The notes under the pieces are model-generated. The model did no database searches. It worked only from the letters and a program-made list of their open reading frames with translations, and was not told the origin of the DNA. Of a stretch of DNA of 64,000 bases, positions 18,393-26,811 are shown piece after piece. Within the stretch, counting starts at the first letter, position 1, and each line of letters starts with the position of its first letter. Both the position numbers and the translations under genes were made by a program. Source of the stretch: Sporichthya brevicatena (GTDB lineage: Bacteria; Actinomycetota; Actinomycetes; Sporichthyales; Sporichthyaceae); NCBI RefSeq assembly GCF_039525035.1, contig NZ_BAAAHE010000035.1, positions 1-64,000 of the forward strand, in the 5' to 3' direction.

Positions 18393-20053
18393 ATGGTGCA
18401 CTGCGTCCCGGCGGAGCCGCGGTTCGTCTCGGCGGCGGAGCGGGCGGTGTGGGCGGCGGTGAAGGCGTCGCTGCGTCCGGACGACGTGCTGGTCGCGAAC
18501 CTCCGGCTCACCGACGACGCCGGTGACCACGAGGCCGACCTGATCGTCGCGATGCCGGGCGCCGGGGTCGCGGTCATCGAGGTCAAGGGCGGCAGCATCA
18601 GCCACGACGGGCACACCTGGTGGCAGCAGGACCAGCAGGGCCGGCGGCCGGTCGACCCGGTCGAGCAGGCCCGCCGGTGCAAGTACGCCCTGCAGGCCTG
18701 CCTCGGCCGTGACTCCCGCTGGACCGGCCGCGGGGTCCGGTTCGCGCACCTGGTCGCGTTCCCGTTCTCCGCGGTCGACGCTGGCTTCGCGATCCCGGAC
18801 TGCCAGCGCTCCCTGGTCCTCGACCGCGACGACCTCAGTGCCGACGCCAACCCGGCCGGCCTGATCTGGGACGTTCTCGAGCGCCAGGAGAGCGGCCGCC
18901 CGCCGCTGTCCGACACCGATGCCGTCGCGCTGCGTGAGTGCCTCGGCGGGCGGATGCTGCCCCAGCACGACCTCGCCGCCGTCGCCGCCGACCGCGAGGC
19001 GATGGCCGACCTGCTCACCGAGCCGCAGGCGATGATCCTGCAGGCGCTGCGCGCGCTGCCTCGGGTCGAGGTCCGCGGGGGCGCGGGCTCGGGCAAGACC
19101 TGGCTCGCCGTCGACCAGGCCCGGCGCCTGAGCGCCGAGGGCAACGCGTCGGCCTGCTCTGCTACAGCCGCGGCCTCGCCGCGTTCCTGCAGCGCCGTGT
19201 CGCCGGGTTCAAGCGCAAGGAGGTGCCCGCCTACGTCGGCACCTTCCACGGCCTCGGCAAGAAGTGGGGCGGCCCCGACGGCGCGGACGACGACAGCGAC
19301 TTCTGGGAGCACCGCCTCCCGACCGAGATGGTCGAGCTCGCCTACGCCCTGCCGCCGGGGGAGCGTTTCGACGCCTTCGTCATCGACGAGGCCCAGGACT
19401 TCGCCGACACCTGGTGGCCCGCGCTGCTCGCCGGCCTGCGGGACGAGGAGAACGGCGGGCTCTACGTCTTCGCCGACGACGGCCAGCGCGTCTTCGCCCG
19501 CCAGGGCACGCCGCCGGTGCCGCTCGTTCCCGTCCTGCTCGAGGAGAACCTGCGCAACACCGTGCCGATCGCGGAGTCGTTCGGCCCCCTCGCGCCGATG
19601 CGGATGCGTTACCGCGGCGGACCGGGTGGACCGGTCGAGTTCCTGGAGTGCTCCACCGACGACGTGCTCGGCATGGCCGACGACGCCGTCGAGTCCCTCC
19701 TCGACGAGGGCTGGTCCCCGGCCAACATCGCGCTGCTCACCACCGGCCGCCGGCACCCTGAACAGACGGAGCGTCAGGCCCGCGGCCAGGACACGTACTG
19801 GGAGTCGTTCTGGGACGCCGAGCAGGTCTTCTACGGCCACGTCCTCGGGTTCAAGGGCCTCGAACGGGCCGCGGTCGTCCTCGCGGTCAACGGGTTCGGC
19901 GGTGACGAACGGGACGAGCGGGCCCGGGAGAAGCTCTACGTCGGGCTCTCCCGGGCCCGGGATCGGCTCATCGTTTGCGGCGACCCCGCCGTGATCGCCG
20001 CGGTCGGGGGAGAAGGCCTCGTCGCGCGATTGCGCCGCAGCGCTCGCGCTTAG
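18393..20053 (+). pseudogene. NERD-domain/UvrD-type helicase, broken by a one-base frameshift
   Basis: The first frame (ATG 18393, GAGGTG 7 bases upstream) encodes a NERD nuclease-related domain (ADLIVAMPGAGVAVIEVKGG near residues 49-68) and a Walker A GGAGSGKT near residue 230. Near base 19143 the reading continues only in the -1 frame, with VGLLCYSRGLAAFLQ, FVIDEAQDF (motif II), EENLRNT, FKGLERAAVV and YVGLSRARDRL (motif VI). It ends at TAG 20053. Restoring one base after GCCGAGGGC would give one protein of about 553 aa, the normal size for NERD-UvrD helicases. So there is either a real single-base deletion or a sequencing error. The intact form would be a DNA-processing helicase, often seen in defence or repair neighbourhoods. 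Confidence 0.75.
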
Positions 20054-20184
20054 GCCTTCAACTCGTCGCCGCCGAAATGCGGTGTGCGACTTTCAGGTCG
20101 CTCTCAGGACAAACCGGGCGCCTGGTCGATAGTGTCCTCCGACCGGTGCCGGGGGGCGCCGCGACTTCGTCGGGGGGCGAATCC

Positions 20185-21093
20185 ATGCAGATCTCGATGT
20201 CTTCTCGTGTGTCCGCTGCTGTCGGCGCTGGCCTCGGCCTGGCCGCGCTCCTCGGGAGTGTCGTCGCCGCGCCCGCCGCGGTCGCCGGCACCAACGAGCA
20301 GAGCGACGTGCTGACCACGTTCGACTCGATCGTGATCCAGGGCAGGACCGGGTTCGACACCCGGACCGGCAAGACCATCGAGCTCGAACCGGCAAAGGTG
20401 ATCAACAACTTGGTCGACGCGGTCACCGGAGCCGTGGTCGGCGCCGGCACGATGAAGTCCGTCGTCATCGAGGGCGGGCCCACGGACAGTGTGCGCAGCT
20501 GTATCAAGTCGACCGAAAGGGCCGGCCTGACGGCCTACCTCCCGAGCACCAAGTACGTGAGATTCGAGAACGGGAGCGTGCAATTCCAGTACCACGCATA
20601 CCGCCTCGCCGGTGCCCGCAAGATGGGCGTCGGCCGCACGACGCAGTGGGAGGTGTGTTCCAAGGGCGGTGGTGATCTGGACAGTGGTCGTCTGCGCCGC
20701 GTCGGCACCGGGATGGCGCTGGCGGACCAGACTGAGTCGAGGCGCATCGGGTTCGCCTGGCAGACGGGCAAGACCCCCGAGGATTACTCGCTCGGGCTCG
20801 GCTTCAAGGTCGAGAGGAAGCCGGTCTCGATCAACGCCTCGATCACCCAGCACCCGTCCGACAAGCTCCTTGGCTCGTTCCGGGCGCCGTACGAGAGCTA
20901 CATGAACGACGTCGAGCTGAACGCCGTCAACGCCTGGTGGCAAGACAACTGCATCGGGCGCTGGTACGGATGCTTCCGCAACAGCGGCAGTCAGGACTTC
21001 CAAGGCGCGATCGCGCACGGGCTTTGGGAGTTCCCGGCGGGGACCGAGCCCGGCGTGGTCGCGTTCCACTTCACGCCGTACGTCAGCAAGTAG
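20185..21093 (+). CDS. Secreted protein of unknown function
   Basis: 302 aa. The N-terminus (MQISMSSRVSAAVGAG, then LGLAALLGSVVAAP) is a typical Sec signal peptide ending near AVAG, with predicted cleavage near residue 35-38. The mature part has four cysteines placed as likely disulfides (RSCIKS, WEVCSK, DNCIGR, YGCFRN) and a Trp/Tyr-rich end. I recognise no enzyme motif. ATG 20185 is chosen because the signal peptide starts there; an open frame runs further upstream but looks non-coding. A lipoprotein gene follows 12 bases after the stop, suggesting a two-gene cell-envelope operon. Confidence 0.7.
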   Translation: MQISMSSRVSAAVGAGLGLAALLGSVVAAPAAVAGTNEQSDVLTTFDSIVIQGRTGFDTRTGKTIELEPAKVINNLVDAVTGAVVGAGTMKSVVIEGGPTDSVRSCIKSTERAGLTAYLPSTKYVRFENGSVQFQYHAYRLAGARKMGVGRTTQWEVCSKGGGDLDSGRLRRVGTGMALADQTESRRIGFAWQTGKTPEDYSLGLGFKVERKPVSINASITQHPSDKLLGSFRAPYESYMNDVELNAVNAWWQDNCIGRWYGCFRNSGSQDFQGAIAHGLWEFPAGTEPGVVAFHFTPYVSK

Positions 21094-21105
21094 GAGGATC
21101 GCGGA

Positions 21106-22053
21106 ATGCGACTGCTCAGTCTGCGGCTGGGAGGGACGGTGCTGCTTGCTGCGGTGTTCCTCGCCTCCGCCGGCTGCGGTGACGACCCCGGTGACGAAGC
21201 GGCGGTCGCGCGGATCGCCGCCGATGCGCCGCCGCTGTCCGCCTTCGACATCTACGCGGTCGGGAGCGGCGACGGCAACGTGCTGTTCAGTGACGTGTAC
21301 GGCATCACGCTGAACCCGCTTCGTGCGTATCGGCTGACAGCCGACAAGCGGATCTCCTGGATCACCGCCAACGCCGGCACGGTCGCGGTCGCCGCGGGGG
21401 ATGAACAGATCGACAAGCTGGGGCTGGTTCAGAGCGACGGGGTAATCGCTGAGATCCCCGGCCTGGGTCGCCCGCACGCGTTCTCCCCGGAGTTCCAACC
21501 CGACGGCACCCTGCGGTACGAGGACCTCGGCACCGGCGACACGATCGTGCATCGGTACATGTCCTACGACCCGAAGTCGACGAAGAGCACCGTCCTCTTC
21601 GAGACCAGGGATGACACGGCCTCGATCGCGGCCGCGGGCCCGGGCGGCGGGTTCCTGTCGGTCGTGCAGACCGAGAACCGTGACGATCAAATCCTCCTCA
21701 TGGACTTCGACGGCAAGCGGCGCGCCATCACGGTCGCTCCGCAGATCGGCAGTCCTGTCGCCGGCAAGGGATTCGTCGTCAGCCCCGTCTACCGTGCAGG
21801 CTCGGATGTCCCCGCATCCGATACCGCGGTGGTGAACCCTCGCACCGGCAAGGTCCGCATGATCGAGGGCTGGGCGGTGCTCGGCGTGACTCCCGACCGC
21901 ACCAAGTTCCTGGCCGTCCGTCATCTCGGTAGCGACGCCGAACTCGGTGTCGTCGACCCTACGAATCGGGACACTCCGCAGATCCTCGGCACGATCCCGG
22001 GGCTGACGTTGTACATGGCTTCCTGGGTCGAGCGCGCTCAGCCCAGTCGCTGA
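21106..22053 (+). CDS. Lipoprotein of unknown function
   Basis: 315 aa with a lipobox: MRLLSLRLGGTVLLAAVFLA followed by SAGC, so Cys near residue 24 is the likely lipidation site. The rest is a series of short strand pairs ending in repeated Asp/Gly turns (DIYAVGSGDGNVLF, DKLGLVQSDG, MSYDPKSTKST), which suggests a beta-propeller-like fold. A GGAGG site lies 8 bases before the ATG, and the secreted-protein gene ends 12 bases upstream, so the two are probably co-transcribed. No catalytic motif is seen. Confidence 0.7.
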   Translation: MRLLSLRLGGTVLLAAVFLASAGCGDDPGDEAAVARIAADAPPLSAFDIYAVGSGDGNVLFSDVYGITLNPLRAYRLTADKRISWITANAGTVAVAAGDEQIDKLGLVQSDGVIAEIPGLGRPHAFSPEFQPDGTLRYEDLGTGDTIVHRYMSYDPKSTKSTVLFETRDDTASIAAAGPGGGFLSVVQTENRDDQILLMDFDGKRRAITVAPQIGSPVAGKGFVVSPVYRAGSDVPASDTAVVNPRTGKVRMIEGWAVLGVTPDRTKFLAVRHLGSDAELGVVDPTNRDTPQILGTIPGLTLYMASWVERAQPSR

Positions 22054-22078
22054 GGCCGCGAGTGCTACATTGTCGCAC

Positions 22079-22321
22079 ATGGAGGTCGGGGTGCGGGAGC
22101 TGCGGAACCAGACGGCCGAGGTGATCGACGCCGTCATGGCGGGGGAGCGGGTGACCCTGACGGTGCGGGGGACGCCGGTGGCGGACATCGTTCCCCACGC
22201 CACCCGGGCCCGCTGGCTCCCCGGGGACTGGCTCGCCGGACAGCTGGAAGCCCGCTCGGCCGACGCTGCGCTGACCGCTGAGCTGGAACAGACCGTCGGC
22301 CACACCCTGGACGAGGTGTGA
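22079..22321 (+). CDS. Phd/YefM-type antitoxin
   Basis: 80 aa. It begins MEVGVRELRNQTAEVIDAVM, followed by GERVTLTVRGTPVADIVP, which is the classic Phd/YefM DNA-binding fold, and it has an acidic helical C-terminus for toxin binding. ATG 22079 is preferred over TTG 22070 because the family starts at this methionine. Its stop overlaps the start of the PIN-domain gene (GTGA), the usual layout of a VapBC-type module. It should neutralise that toxin and repress its own promoter. Confidence 0.85.
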   Translation: MEVGVRELRNQTAEVIDAVMAGERVTLTVRGTPVADIVPHATRARWLPGDWLAGQLEARSADAALTAELEQTVGHTLDEV

Positions 22322-22731
22322 ACGACCCGCAGCCCGAAGCGGGGCTGCTCGACACCTCCGTCTTCATCGCCCGTGAGGTCGAGCGGCCGCTCGGCCGGCT
22401 GCCCCGCCGAGGCGCGGTCTCGGTGGTGACGGTGGGCGAGCTGGAACTCGGCGTGCTCCTCGCCGAAGAGGACGGAGCCCGCGCCCGTCGCGGCGACACC
22501 CTCGCGTTGGCCCGCGCGGCCGACCCGATCGCGATCACCGAGTCGGTGATCGGAGCCTGGGCCCGGCTCGTCGCCGACTGCCGCCAGGCGGGGATCACCC
22601 GCACGGTGAAGCTGACCGACGCCCTCATCGCCGCGACCGCGATCGACCTCGGGCTGCCGGTGGTCACCCAGGACGACGACTACGACCGGATGGCGGAGGT
22701 GCACCGGCCCCTGCGGGTGCTCAAGGTCTGA
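22318..22731 (+). CDS. PIN-domain toxin (VapC-type RNase)
   Basis: 137 aa. PIN-domain acidic residues are in place: LLDTSVF (Asp near 11), VGELELG (Glu near 41), LTDALIAA (Asp near 101) and a final VVTQDDDYDRM. These bind Mg for RNA cleavage in VapC toxins. GTG 22318 overlaps the antitoxin stop by 4 bases. It is one of three PIN toxins in 17 kb of this window. The target RNA cannot be read from sequence. Confidence 0.85.
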   Translation: MNDPQPEAGLLDTSVFIAREVERPLGRLPRRGAVSVVTVGELELGVLLAEEDGARARRGDTLALARAADPIAITESVIGAWARLVADCRQAGITRTVKLTDALIAATAIDLGLPVVTQDDDYDRMAEVHRPLRVLKV

Positions 22732-22863
22732 CCGCCCCTCAGGACGCCGACGAAATCCGAAACTGTCAGACCCCCTCTCTACGGTCTTGTTCATCAGGGC
22801 ACGGGACGCGGTGGGGAGCCGCTCCGGGTGCCGATCGCTTCCACTGACCGGGGGGTCATTCCT

Positions 22864-23544
22864 ATGAGCACGACCAACTTCGAATCGGCCGGCCTGCCGC
22901 AGGCCGGGTACGTCCAGCCCGTGGTCGTGATGAACGGGCCCGGGCGCCAGGGCCCGGCGATCACCAGTCTGGTGTTGGGCATCGTCGCGGCGGTGTTCTG
23001 CCTCATCCCGATCGTCGGGATGATCTCGCTCGTCCTCGCCCCGATCGGGCTGGGGTTCGGGATCGTCGGGTGGCGCGGCGCCGCCGCGGGACGCCGGGCC
23101 GGCAAGGGCAAGGCGATCGCGGGCGTGGTGCTCGCGATCCTCGCGGGCCTCGGCGCGATTGCCTCCACTGTCGCGGTCGCGACCGCGGTCGACGAGGCGG
23201 GCAAGTCCATCGACCGGGCGGTCGGCAACGCGACCGACGACGTCCTCGCCAAGGACCTCGGCGTCGCCATCGGCACGTACAGGGCCAAGGACCTCGGGTT
23301 CGGCCTGACCGACGGCAAGCTGACGGTGACGCTGACCAACAAGTCGAGCAAGCGTCAGTCCTTTGACGTCAAGGTGGAGGCGCTCACCCCGTCCGGCACG
23401 CGCATCGCCACCGACACCGCGTTCGTCTCGGCCCTCGGCCCCGGCCAGTCCGACGAGGTCGCGATGTTCGAGTTCGTCTCCGGCGACGACGCCGCGCAGC
23501 TCAAGAGCGCGACCTTCCGGGTCATCCAGGCCTCGGCCTACTAG
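22864..23544 (+). CDS. Membrane protein with DUF4190-like and DUF4352-like parts
   Basis: 226 aa. After a soluble Pro/Gly-rich start, two hydrophobic segments (SLVLGIVAAVFCLIPIVGMI and a Leu/Ile/Gly-rich segment) flank an AAAGRRAGKGKAIAG loop, as in DUF4190 proteins. A third segment near residues 78-100 leads to an extracytoplasmic domain with ITLTN-type strands (KLTVTLTNKSSKRQSFDVKV) that looks like DUF4352. ATG 22864 is taken because the region upstream is a non-coding promoter-like stretch. The function is unknown; this architecture is common in actinomycete envelopes. Confidence 0.7.
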   Translation: MSTTNFESAGLPQAGYVQPVVVMNGPGRQGPAITSLVLGIVAAVFCLIPIVGMISLVLAPIGLGFGIVGWRGAAAGRRAGKGKAIAGVVLAILAGLGAIASTVAVATAVDEAGKSIDRAVGNATDDVLAKDLGVAIGTYRAKDLGFGLTDGKLTVTLTNKSSKRQSFDVKVEALTPSGTRIATDTAFVSALGPGQSDEVAMFEFVSGDDAAQLKSATFRVIQASAY

Positions 23545-23619
23545 GACCCGCCCGTGGCGCCCGGCTCGATCCGCGGACCGGGCGCCTGCCCACCCCACCG
23601 GGATGTGATGGAGGATCAC

Positions 23620-24891
23620 ATGAAGCTCAACGCACTGCTCGACGTCGCGGCGGTCGCGCACGAGGCCGAGGACGAGGTCACCGTCCTCGTCGACCTCGAA
23701 GCGCCCGCGGCGCCGGTCGACGCGACCCGGGCGCCCGCCTCGCTGCAAATCGTCCTCGACCGCAGCGGCTCGATGGCGGGGCCGCCGCTGGCGGGCGCCA
23801 AGGCCGCACTCGTGGCGCTGATCCGCCGGCTCGAACCGACCGACAACTTCGGGCTCGTCACCTTCGACGACTCCGCCCAGGTCGTCGTCGCCGCCGGACC
23901 GCTCACCGACAAGGAGCGGGCGGTCCGCGCCGTCGAGTCCGTCGAGGCGGGCGGCAGCACCGACCTGTCCGCCGGCTACCTGCGCGGCCTGCGCGAGCTC
24001 CGCCGGGTCGCGAGCGCAGGCGGCACCGTCCTCGTCGTCTCCGACGGGCACGTCAACGCCGGCCTGCGCGACGCCGACGAGTTCGCCACCGTCACGGCCA
24101 AGGCCTACGCCGACGGCGTCGTCACCTCCACCCTCGGCTACGGACGGGGCTACGACGAGACGCTGCTCGCGGCGATCGCCCGCGCGGGGAACGGCAACCA
24201 CGTCTTCGCCGACAACCCCGACGCCGCCGGCGCGGCGATCGCCGGCGAGGTCGACGGACTGCTCAACAAGGTCGTCCAGGCGGCGTCGCTGATCGTCACG
24301 GTCGAGGACCCGGTCGCTCTCGCGCACCTGTACAACGACCTGCCGACGCGTCAGATCTCGGCCAACCAGCTGATGGTCGAGCTCGGCGACTTCTTCGGCG
24401 CCGAGGGCCGCCGCGTGCTGATGAAGTTCCGCGTCCCCGGGATGGCCGCACTCGGCCCGGCCCGGATCGCGACCCTGGAGCTCGCCTACGTCGAGCTGCC
24501 CGGGCTGATCGAGCACGTCGTGTCGCTGCCGGTCAGCGTCAACGTCGTCCCGGGGGACGAGGCCGCCGGCCGGGTCCCGCACCCGACGGTCCGCTCCGAG
24601 GCGCTGTTCCAGGAGGCGCAGGAGAGCAAGCGCCGCGCCTCCGAGGCCTTCGAACGCGGGGACGTCGGCGCCGGCGAGGCGCTGTTCGATGAGGCCCGGG
24701 ACCGGCTCCGCGAGGCGCTCCCGATCGCCCCCGCCGGCCTCGACCGGGACATCCGCGCCGAGCTCGACACCGTCGACGCGATGGGCGGGATGGTCCACGA
24801 CCTCGGCACCGCCTACGTCGCCAAGCTCAGCCGCGAGTCCCACCACCAGATGAACCGCAAACGGGGTCGGGCGCCGCGGCCCGGAGACTAG
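23620..24891 (+). CDS. VWA-domain protein
   Basis: 423 aa. The von Willebrand A domain has the metal-ion site VLDRSGSM near residue 45, STDLSAGY (the Thr/Asp part) near 113 and VVSDGHVN near 140. A beta-rich domain follows (residues 220-320), then a helical tail ending in basic residues. ATG 23620 is chosen for the GGAGG site 5 bases upstream; earlier in-frame starts lack one. The stop shares a CTAG with the convergent minus-strand SseB-like gene. The protein has no signal peptide. Its partner is unknown. Confidence 0.8.
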   Translation: MKLNALLDVAAVAHEAEDEVTVLVDLEAPAAPVDATRAPASLQIVLDRSGSMAGPPLAGAKAALVALIRRLEPTDNFGLVTFDDSAQVVVAAGPLTDKERAVRAVESVEAGGSTDLSAGYLRGLRELRRVASAGGTVLVVSDGHVNAGLRDADEFATVTAKAYADGVVTSTLGYGRGYDETLLAAIARAGNGNHVFADNPDAAGAAIAGEVDGLLNKVVQAASLIVTVEDPVALAHLYNDLPTRQISANQLMVELGDFFGAEGRRVLMKFRVPGMAALGPARIATLELAYVELPGLIEHVVSLPVSVNVVPGDEAAGRVPHPTVRSEALFQEAQESKRRASEAFERGDVGAGEALFDEARDRLREALPIAPAGLDRDIRAELDTVDAMGGMVHDLGTAYVAKLSRESHHQMNRKRGRAPRPGD

Positions 24892-25655
24892 GTCAGCTCG
24901 GACAGCGCGACCGCCTGCGCCCGATACTCGGCGATGTTCGGCGGGATCGCCGGGGTTCCCGGCACGAGCACCACGTTCGCCGGGAGGTCGGCCCGGATCG
25001 CCGACGCGAGGGGCTCCGGGACGTCCGCCGGGAGGTAGTAGACCGGCCAGTCCCGGCCACCGATCCCGTCGAGTCGGGCGCCGGCCCGTCGGATCGCCGC
25101 GGCGACCGCGGGCCCGGCGTGGGTGGTCACCGCGGTGACCACCTGCTGGTCGAGGTCCATCAGGCGGTCCGGGCCGGGCACAAGATCAAGAGTCTCGTGG
25201 CGGTCGACTGCGCGCAGGGCAGCCGGGGTCGGGATGCCGGCGGCGATGGCCCGCACCTCGTGGACCTGTCGGGCGTCGAGAGAGACGTCGAACGCCGTCC
25301 CGGGATCGAGACGGACGCCGGCCGGTGCCGGGAACGATGCCGCCCACCGGGGGAGCAGGATCTGCTGCACCGTCAGGTCCGGCGCATCGATGGGCACCGA
25401 CGCCGCGAGTCGAACGTGCGAGGTGAACGCGTGCACGAACCGCTCGCCCTGGGCGTCGGTGGAGACGTCCACGCTGCCGTCCGCGTGGGGGCGGATGAAG
25501 ATCGGTTCGACGCTCAACGCCCTAAGGAGCGGCGCGACGTCCCGCCCGTCCTGGGCGATGTTCCGGGCCATGTCCAGCCGAGTGAGCGTCGCGTTCCGGC
25601 TGAGCTCCTGCCACCGGTCGTACTCCGCCTGCCGCTCGTCGACCTTGCCACGCAT
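24888..25655 (-). CDS. SseB-like protein, last gene of a type VII-type substrate operon
   Basis: 255 aa. The core (about residues 35-150) matches the SseB N-terminal domain pattern: LLRALSVEPIFIRPH, GERFVHAFTSHVRL, and then VRLDPGTAFDVSLDARQVHE near 125. In actinomycetes such domains often accompany WXG100/ESX loci. The C-terminal half reads as a second alpha/beta SseB-like module. The start ATG 25655 lies 1 base after the stop of the upstream gene and has GGACGGGG 8 bases before it. The overlap with the convergent VWA gene is 4 bases. Confidence 0.65.
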   Translation of the reverse strand: MRGKVDERQAEYDRWQELSRNATLTRLDMARNIAQDGRDVAPLLRALSVEPIFIRPHADGSVDVSTDAQGERFVHAFTSHVRLAASVPIDAPDLTVQQILLPRWAASFPAPAGVRLDPGTAFDVSLDARQVHEVRAIAAGIPTPAALRAVDRHETLDLVPGPDRLMDLDQQVVTAVTTHAGPAVAAAIRRAGARLDGIGGRDWPVYYLPADVPEPLASAIRADLPANVVLVPGTPAIPPNIAEYRAQAVALSELT

Positions 25656-25656
25656 G

Positions 25657-26811
25657 TCATCCCCGTCCTGTAGGCAGCCAGCGGCGCCATCCGCGTCGGC
25701 CCCCGGTCGCTTGCGTGGCTGGATACCTTGCCAGGCGGTCCCGGACGCGCCGTTCGGTGGCCGCCAGCAGCCAGTCGGCACCGGCGTCCGGCGGCTGCTG
25801 GGAGGGCAGATCATTGGCCGGGTCCGGATGGTGTGCCCACGCCTCGGCGTACCCATCGGTGTCGGTACCGGCCGGCAGGGCCCAGAAGAAGGGGGGCTTC
25901 ACCCGGTCGTCCGGCCCCCACGTCCCGTCGAGCCGCTCGACAACGGCCAGCGGGGTGCGCACGAGGGCGCCTCGGCCCGTCCCAGGCTCGGCGTCCAGGA
26001 GGCTGGCGAGTGCGTCGTCGGAGAGCGGATCGTTAATCTTCGCGAACGCCCGGCGCACGGCGTCAGCCGACGCGCGCAGGCGCGGGGCCCGTGCGGTCAG
26101 GGGCCCTTCCGTATCCGCTTTGACCGCAGCGATCACGGTGGCGAGAAGGCATAGCCCGGCGGGTGTGCGCAGCGCGCCGGCCGCCGTCGAGACGGCGTCG
26201 AGCCACCGCGCGGTGCGAACGCGGTAGTCGTTCGCGGCCACGATCCAGTGACGCGGGGAAGTCTCGATGGGTCGTTGCAACAGTCGCAGGAGTCCGGCCA
26301 CCACTTCGTGCTGGTGAAGGTCAGGGTGCTCTTCGCCGGCGCGCACCGCACCGCTGAGGCCGGCGGGATCACCAGACGCGTCGCGCCCCGGCCACCACCG
26401 CGGATTGGCCAGGAGGCCGGCAGGGTTGCCCACCTGCTCCGAGCCGTCGACCCGACGCCACGCAAGATCCAACTCGATGTGGGCAGAAAGGTCCGCAGCC
26501 TCCGGCAACTCCCAGGACCGACTGTGTTCGCGGCTTCGAGTCTCGTACTCGTGTCGCTGTGTGTCGGTCGGTGTCGCGTTCTCCTCGGCCTTGGACAACT
26601 TGTCCACCGCGGCCGCCGGCACATCCTCATTCAGTAACGCAAACGCAGCGCGGACATCCAGGCCAGATGGCCACGGACTTCGCCGGCGCCAGGCCGCCGA
26701 GGACGGCAGGTCGAACCAGGGCCCCAGGAGACCGTCGAGCAGGCACAGTCCGGGATTGCTGCGGATGATGCTGCGCACGGCGGTTTCCGCGTCGCGACGA
26801 GGGTCGTTCAC
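25657..26811 (-). CDS. Unrecognised protein in the WXG100-like operon
   Basis: 384 aa, family unknown to me. It is mostly helical, with Trp-rich stretches (GPWFDLPSSAAWRRRSPWPS, DLAWRRVDGSE, PRWWPGRD) and a basic tail (GGRRGWRRWLPTGRG). There is no signal peptide or membrane helix. GTG 26811 overlaps the stop of the upstream large protein (GTGA), and the SseB-like gene starts one base after its stop, so it sits in the middle of a tightly coupled operon. A chaperone- or immunity-like role for the upstream WXG-containing protein is an inference from position only. Confidence 0.65.
   Translation of the reverse strand: MNDPRRDAETAVRSIIRSNPGLCLLDGLLGPWFDLPSSAAWRRRSPWPSGLDVRAAFALLNEDVPAAAVDKLSKAEENATPTDTQRHEYETRSREHSRSWELPEAADLSAHIELDLAWRRVDGSEQVGNPAGLLANPRWWPGRDASGDPAGLSGAVRAGEEHPDLHQHEVVAGLLRLLQRPIETSPRHWIVAANDYRVRTARWLDAVSTAAGALRTPAGLCLLATVIAAVKADTEGPLTARAPRLRASADAVRRAFAKINDPLSDDALASLLDAEPGTGRGALVRTPLAVVERLDGTWGPDDRVKPPFFWALPAGTDTDGYAEAWAHHPDPANDLPSQQPPDAGADWLLAATERRVRDRLARYPATQATGGRRGWRRWLPTGRG

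Noticed and set aside
20104-24846. Open reading frame of 1580 codons on the minus strand
   Set aside because: It spans five plausible plus-strand genes and the gaps between them, has low-complexity composition and no domain. It is open only because stops are rare in this GC-rich frame.
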